From the NCBI RefSeq assembly GCF_003946335.1, contig NZ_RHNX01000005.1:62001-126000 (forward strand): a stretch of 64,000 nucleotides of DNA. Reading direction: 5' to 3'. Each line of letters starts with the position of its first letter. Within the stretch, counting starts at the first letter, position 1. Position numbers and translations under genes: made by a program. Below, piece by piece: positions 59,574 to 64,000 of this stretch. This DNA is from Levilactobacillus fujinensis. Its GTDB lineage: Bacteria; Bacillota; Bacilli; Lactobacillales; Lactobacillaceae. The notes below the pieces were generated by a model, which was not told the origin of the DNA, did no database searches, and saw only the letters and a list, made by a program, of their open reading frames with translations.

Positions 59574-61100
59574 ATGATTAAAAACATGATCACGGCGATC
59601 GACGAAATCGCTGAACGTGATCCGCAACGTATTGCTTATGATGATTTAGGACACACGAACACTTACGGTGAATTAAAACAACGCTCTGATGCTTTGGCAG
59701 CCCACCTGGACGGCTTGTCTTTGCCACGTGAGGCGCCCATTATGGTCTTTGGAGGTCAGACGTTTGATATGATGGCGACCTTCTTAGGGGTCGTTAAGAG
59801 TGGTCACGCGTATGCACCGATTGATACGCACTCACCATTAGAACGGGTAACCACGATTAATGAAATCGCCCAACCTGCTGCAGCAATCGCTGTAAGTGAG
59901 TTGCCAACAAGCTTAGGTGAGACCCCGGTGATTACGCCGAGCGCGTTAGCCACAATTTTTGACCAGACGGTTGACTATCAAGTTGATCACGGCGTGACTG
60001 GGGATGAGAACTATTACATCATCTTTACGTCCGGAACGACTGGTAAACCTAAAGGGGTTCAAATTTCACATACTAATCTGTTGAGCTATGTCAATTGGAT
60101 GCTGAGTGATGATTTTGCCTTACCAGCAATACCGCGGACGTTATCACAAGCACCATATTCGTTTGATTTATCTGTGATGGACTGGGGACCAACATTGGCT
60201 GCTGGTGGAACACTGGTGGCGTTGCCTAAGGTCGTTACGGACAATTTCAAGCAATTATTTGAGACATTACCAACAATGAACTTAAATGTTTGGGTATCGA
60301 CACCATCATTTGTGGATATCTGCTTAATGGAGCCGACGTTTGATGCGGCTCATTATCCTAATCTGAGTCGTTTCTTGTTCTGTGGTGAGGAATTGACGCA
60401 CGCCACGGCCCAGAACTTACACAAGCGGTTCCCAGCAGCACGGATTTTCAACACGTATGGCCCGACGGAAACGACCGTCGCTGTGACACAGGTTGAAATT
60501 ACCGAACAAATTCTGGCCGATTACCCACGACTGCCGATTGGTTATGCTAAGGATGATACGAAAATCCTGGTGGTTGATGAGCAGCTTAACCCAGTGCCTG
60601 CAGGAACTGAGGGCGAGTTGTTGATCTGCGGGCCATCAATGTCTAAAGGTTACCTGAACAATCCAGAAAAGACAGTTAAGGCCTTTGTGCCACTAAACGG
60701 GCGGACCGTTTACCGGGCAGGAGACTTAGGTGTCCAATTGGATAACGGGTTGATTATGTATCGTGGGCGAACGGATTTCCAAATCAAACTGCATGGGTAC
60801 CGAATTGAATTAGAAGAGGTCAACCATTACCTGTCACAAGAAGATCATATTCAAGTGGGGGTTGCAATACCACGTTATGACCGGAACCACAAGGTTAGTC
60901 AGTTGATTGCCTGGGTTGTTCCTGCTACGCATGACTTTGATAGTGAATTAGCTTTAACTAAGGCGATTAAGGAAAATTTACAGGGCGGGGACATGATGGA
61001 ATACATGATTCCACAGCGCTTCGTCTACAAAGAAAACCTGCCGATGACTCCCAACGGCAAGGTTGATATTAAATCTATTATTGCCGAGGTCAATCAGTAA
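59574..61100 (+). CDS. dltA: D-alanine--poly(phosphoribitol/glycerol) carrier protein ligase DltA
   Basis: Activates D-alanine with ATP and loads it on the carrier protein DltC in the cytosol. 508 residues, ANL superfamily. The P-loop-like motif YYIIFTSGTTGKPKGVQISH is near 144-163, NTYGPTETTVAVTQ near 296, YRAGDLG near 380 and the hinge/C-domain motif GRTDFQIKLHGYRIELEEV near 396-414. The catalytic lysine is in PNGKVDIKS near 492. The ATG follows GGGGGG. The stop overlaps the dltB start (TAATG). Confidence 0.98.
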   Translation: MIKNMITAIDEIAERDPQRIAYDDLGHTNTYGELKQRSDALAAHLDGLSLPREAPIMVFGGQTFDMMATFLGVVKSGHAYAPIDTHSPLERVTTINEIAQPAAAIAVSELPTSLGETPVITPSALATIFDQTVDYQVDHGVTGDENYYIIFTSGTTGKPKGVQISHTNLLSYVNWMLSDDFALPAIPRTLSQAPYSFDLSVMDWGPTLAAGGTLVALPKVVTDNFKQLFETLPTMNLNVWVSTPSFVDICLMEPTFDAAHYPNLSRFLFCGEELTHATAQNLHKRFPAARIFNTYGPTETTVAVTQVEITEQILADYPRLPIGYAKDDTKILVVDEQLNPVPAGTEGELLICGPSMSKGYLNNPEKTVKAFVPLNGRTVYRAGDLGVQLDNGLIMYRGRTDFQIKLHGYRIELEEVNHYLSQEDHIQVGVAIPRYDRNHKVSQLIAWVVPATHDFDSELALTKAIKENLQGGDMMEYMIPQRFVYKENLPMTPNGKVDIKSIIAEVNQ

Positions 61101-62308
61101 TGTTGACGTTTGAACCTTATGGTAACCCAACGTATTTCGCCTTGTTGGGCGTGGCATTATTGCCACTGATGATTGGTCTCCTGTACGGCAAACGGTCACG
61201 CTTGTACGAAACGTTGATTTCAATCTTCTTCTTGGTCTTAACCTTTGGTGGTTCGAAATGGACCCAAGGGGTGGCCCTGATTATTTACATTTTGTACGAG
61301 GTGGGATTGACCTGGGGGTATGCCGTTTACCGGAGGCATAAAAATTCAGGACCGTTCTTCTATTTGATGGTCATTTTGGCCATTGCACCATTAACCATTG
61401 TGAAGGTGACACCCGCTGTTGAGAATGGACAGTCGTCACTGATTGGCTTCCTGGGGATTAGTTATCTGACGTTCCGGGCGGTTCAGACCATTATGGAAAC
61501 GCGGGATGGTACTTTAAAGAATTACAATCTGATGACGTTCCTACAATTCATGCTTTTCTTTCCAACAATTTCTTCAGGACCGATTGACCGTTATCGGCGT
61601 TTCGAAAAGGATTACCGGTCGGTACCAAGTCGTGAACAATACTTGGGAATGTTACAAAAGGGTATTCGCTATATTTTCGTGGGCTTTTTGTATAAGTTCG
61701 TTCTGGCGTATTACTTTGGAACGATGCTGATGCCGAAGCTCCAAATGATGGCGATGCATTCACGGGGCGGATTCTTGGATCTGTCCTGGCCAGTGGTCGG
61801 GTACATGTACGCGTACAGTGCCGACTTGTTCTTTGACTTCGCGGGATACTCGTTGTTTGCGGTGGGGACGTCCTATATTATGGGAATTGCCACACCAATG
61901 AACTTCAATCAACCGTGGCGGTCACCGAACATCAAGGACTTCTGGAATCGTTGGCATATTACCTTGTCCTTCTGGTTCCGTGATTTTATCTATATGCGAC
62001 TGGTCTTTTGGTTCATGAAGCATAAAATCTTTAAGAAGCCAACGACGACTGCTAACGTGACTTACATTATTAACATGTTAGTAATGGGATTTTGGCACGG
62101 GGTGACATGGTACTATATCACTTACGGCCTGTTCCACGGGGTAGCGTTAATGGTCAACGATATGTGGTTGCGTTACAAGAAGAAGCATCGACAGAGCATT
62201 CCACATAATGGATTCACCCAAATCTTTGCCATTTTCTTGACGGCAAACTTGGTCTGCTTTAGCTTCCTAATCTTTTCGGGGTTACTCAACAAGTTGTGGT
62301 TCAACTAA
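61100..62308 (+). CDS. dltB: DltB, membrane-bound O-acyltransferase (MBOAT)
   Basis: Transfers D-alanine from DltC across the membrane towards teichoic acids. A 402-residue polytopic protein with about eleven hydrophobic helices. MBOAT marks are FPTISSGPIDRYRRF near 153-167, NRWHITLSFWFRDFIYMRLV near 281-300 and the catalytic histidine in MGFWHGVTWYYITYG near 330-344 (relatives use H336). Starts by TAATG overlap with dltA. Works with DltX, DltC and DltD. Confidence 0.97.
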   Translation: MLTFEPYGNPTYFALLGVALLPLMIGLLYGKRSRLYETLISIFFLVLTFGGSKWTQGVALIIYILYEVGLTWGYAVYRRHKNSGPFFYLMVILAIAPLTIVKVTPAVENGQSSLIGFLGISYLTFRAVQTIMETRDGTLKNYNLMTFLQFMLFFPTISSGPIDRYRRFEKDYRSVPSREQYLGMLQKGIRYIFVGFLYKFVLAYYFGTMLMPKLQMMAMHSRGGFLDLSWPVVGYMYAYSADLFFDFAGYSLFAVGTSYIMGIATPMNFNQPWRSPNIKDFWNRWHITLSFWFRDFIYMRLVFWFMKHKIFKKPTTTANVTYIINMLVMGFWHGVTWYYITYGLFHGVALMVNDMWLRYKKKHRQSIPHNGFTQIFAIFLTANLVCFSFLIFSGLLNKLWFN

Positions 62309-62343
62309 ATTAGGTTATTAATTTCATCGAGGGGGAAATTATC

Positions 62344-62577
62344 ATGGATATCAAAGAAACTGTATTGGAAATTTTGAACGATTTAACGGGGAACGATGTA
62401 AGTGGCGCAATGGACGACAATCTGTTTGACAGCGGATTACTCGACTCCATGGGGTCCGTACAACTCTTATTGCAATTACAAAGTGAACTGGACGTTACTG
62501 TGCCAGTTTCTGAATTTGAGCGGTCAGAGTGGGACACGCCCAACAAGATCATTGCGAAAGTAGAAAGTATGGCCTAG
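62344..62577 (+). CDS. dltC: D-alanyl carrier protein DltC
   Basis: Acyl-carrier-type protein of 77 residues that holds D-alanine on a phosphopantetheine arm. The attachment serine is Ser35 in [18 protein letters not shown]. The acidic four-helix pattern and the ending [14 protein letters not shown] are typical. The ATG follows GAGGGGG. dltD begins 4 bases after its stop, so expression is coupled. Confidence 0.97.
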   Translation: MDIKETVLEILNDLTGNDVSGAMDDNLFDSGLLDSMGSVQLLLQLQSELDVTVPVSEFERSEWDTPNKIIAKVESMA

Positions 62578-62580
62578 CCA

Positions 62581-63870
62581 ATGGCAAAGCGACTTCTACG
62601 GATCTTTGGTCCGTTAATACTCGCGGTAATTCTAGTTTTTGCGGTGTTGGCAATGCCTGTCAAGTTGGGTCTTAGTAAGGTTAGTGCTAGTCGGGAACGA
62701 CAAGCGGCCGTTTCACTTTCTCCGAATGTATTAAAGGGCAAGTACATTAAGGAAGCAGCGTTAAAGGGCAAGTACGTCCCATTCTTTGGGTCATCTGAAT
62801 GGTCACGGTTTGATCCTATGCATCCATCCGTCTTAGCTCAGAAATACAATCGAAGTTATCGACCATTTTTACTTGGTGCGCGGGGATCACAATCCCTTAC
62901 CCAGTATTTTGTAATGCAGAATATTCAGGGCGAACTGCGTAACAAGAAGGCCGTGTTTGTGATTTCGCCACAATGGTTTGTTAAAGGTGGGACGCGTAAG
63001 GATGCTTTCGGGTACTACTACTCACAACTGCAAACGACTGAGTGGTTGACCCACTTCCGTCACGATGCCATTGATCAGTACGCGGCAAAACGGCTGTTAC
63101 AGATGCCGGTGGCCAACTCAGATCACTTTATCTACCAAGCACTACAACGAGTCGCAGCTGGGAAGAGTTTGACCAAGTATCAGCGCTTCTATTTGGAAAC
63201 ACGTAAAAATATGCTGACGCATGAAGATCAGTTCTTCTCTGGCATTGACCTTCCATCGCAAAACGTGAACCGAGTCAACAAACAAGCCGAGAAGTTACCC
63301 ACTCATTATTCTTACTCGGCATTAGATGAACTTGGTGGCCGGATTGGGAAAGCGGAAACGGGGAATAACCCCTTCCGTATCAGTGATAAGTTTTACAATC
63401 ACGGGTTGAAACAAGAATTGAAGAAGGGGAAGTTAAAGGATTTCCAGAAAAACTTGTCTTACACCGAGTCTCCGGAATTCGCAGACTTCCAACTCTGTCT
63501 GGATCAATTTGCCCGTCTAAACACGAACGTTATGTTTATTATTCCGCCAATTAACGCTAAGTGGCAGAAATATACAGGGCTGTCGGCGTCTATGCTGAAG
63601 CAATTTGACCAGAAAATTCACTATCAATTACAATCGCAAGGGTTCAACAACATCGTTGACTTGAGCGACAAGGGAAATGTGCCATACTTCATGACTGACA
63701 CGATTCACTTGGGCTGGCGTGGTTGGCTGGCAGTCGACAAACGGGTAGACCCGTTCTTGACTAAGCAGCAGAAACAACCGAACTATTCGATTAGTGATAA
63801 GTTCTACTCAACCAAGTGGCAAAACTTAGCACCGTCTCAATTAAAGCAGTATGAAAACAGTACAAAATAA
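62581..63870 (+). CDS. dltD: DltD, D-alanyl transfer protein
   Basis: Extracytoplasmic, membrane-anchored esterase-like protein that helps place D-alanine on lipoteichoic acid. 429 residues. An N-terminal helix (about 8-28) anchors it. The catalytic serine is in VPFFGSSEWSRFDPMHPS (about 63-80). GARGSQSLTQYF lies near 100, IISPQWF-type text appears as VFVISPQWFVKGG near 124-136, and the His/Asp pair is in MTDTIHLGWRGWLAVD near 369-384. It ends the operon before a terminator. Confidence 0.96.
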   Translation: MAKRLLRIFGPLILAVILVFAVLAMPVKLGLSKVSASRERQAAVSLSPNVLKGKYIKEAALKGKYVPFFGSSEWSRFDPMHPSVLAQKYNRSYRPFLLGARGSQSLTQYFVMQNIQGELRNKKAVFVISPQWFVKGGTRKDAFGYYYSQLQTTEWLTHFRHDAIDQYAAKRLLQMPVANSDHFIYQALQRVAAGKSLTKYQRFYLETRKNMLTHEDQFFSGIDLPSQNVNRVNKQAEKLPTHYSYSALDELGGRIGKAETGNNPFRISDKFYNHGLKQELKKGKLKDFQKNLSYTESPEFADFQLCLDQFARLNTNVMFIIPPINAKWQKYTGLSASMLKQFDQKIHYQLQSQGFNNIVDLSDKGNVPYFMTDTIHLGWRGWLAVDKRVDPFLTKQQKQPNYSISDKFYSTKWQNLAPSQLKQYENSTK

Positions 63871-63881
63871 ATAGGCTAAAT

Positions 63882-63921
63882 AAACGGGTTCCTGCCGATG
63901 ATGGTGGGAATCCGTTTTGTT
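63882..63921 (+). terminator. Intrinsic terminator after dltD
   Basis: The arms AAACGGGTTCC / GGAATCCGTTTT end the dltXABCD transcript. Confidence 0.85.
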
Positions 63922-64000
63922 AGTTTTAAAATAGCGTAACTTTTACTAAACGTGTATATACGGATCCGTCATGATAAAGAGAGTCTGAGCGGTATAGACA

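Noticed and set aside
59183-59581. 132-codon ORF over the dlt leader
   Set aside because: Different phase from dltX, no ribosome binding site, Arg/Ser-rich translation without family marks; dltX at 59370-59519 is the real gene.

Overview
The window is chromosomal DNA from a low-to-moderate-GC Firmicute, almost certainly a member of the Lactobacillaceae near the Levilactobacillus/Lactiplantibacillus branch. The reasons are the gene orders (rpsB-tsf-pyrH-frr-uppS-cdsA-rseP-proS-polC, rimP-nusA-rnpM-ylxQ-infB-rbfA-truB-ribF, hrcA-grpE-dnaK-dnaJ, dltXABCD), strong AGGAGG ribosome binding sites, GTG and TTG starts, a mevalonate-pathway mvaS, a fermentative D-lactate dehydrogenase and a Gram-positive LexA/CIRCE regulatory style. 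This is read from sequence and not checked against a database.

Layout. 1-8.6 kb: the end of uvrC, obgE, a small lipoprotein locus on the minus strand, then rnz, a LapA-domain membrane protein, recJ and apt. 8.7-31 kb is more accessory and changes strand often. It holds a long coiled-coil protein with a possible DUF2325-like end, a CynX/NimT-type MFS exporter, several very small ORFs, a free-standing TIR-like protein, a tRNA-Ser(CGA), ndk, a PspC protein, a histidine phosphatase, a PPK2 kinase, mvaS, a ribbon-helix-helix/SPFH pair, a nucleoside deoxyribosyltransferase, lexA facing a DUF896 gene and yneF, a heterodimeric ABC exporter, a PlsC acyltransferase, a TrmN6-like methyltransferase with a YazA-like GIY-YIG protein, D-lactate dehydrogenase and a HAD phosphatase. 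31-53.7 kb is the core translation, lipid and replication block. 53.7-59.1 kb is the HrcA-controlled chaperone operon with two CIRCE-like operators. 59.2-63.9 kb is the dlt operon for D-alanylation of teichoic acids, including the tiny dltX.

How the genes work together. The core block supplies ribosome start-up and recycling (rpsB, tsf, frr, rimP, nusA, infB, rbfA, truB), UMP supply (pyrH), isoprenoid and phospholipid precursors (mvaS, uppS, cdsA, plsC) and DNA replication and repair (polC, recJ, uvrC, lexA). The envelope is served by dltXABCD, rseP, a PspC protein, an SPFH protein and the small lipoprotein.

The least explained parts are the small genes between 11.9 and 14.3 kb, the stand-alone TIR-like protein, and long gene-free spacers (300-670 bp). 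Three of these spacers share an imperfect intergenic repeat (10.2, 33.4 and 54.0 kb), and another at 29.9-30.1 kb carries a MITE-like palindromic element. No CRISPR array, transposase, integrase or rRNA gene was seen. I found no clear multi-gene novel defence system; the TIR-like gene is the nearest candidate.
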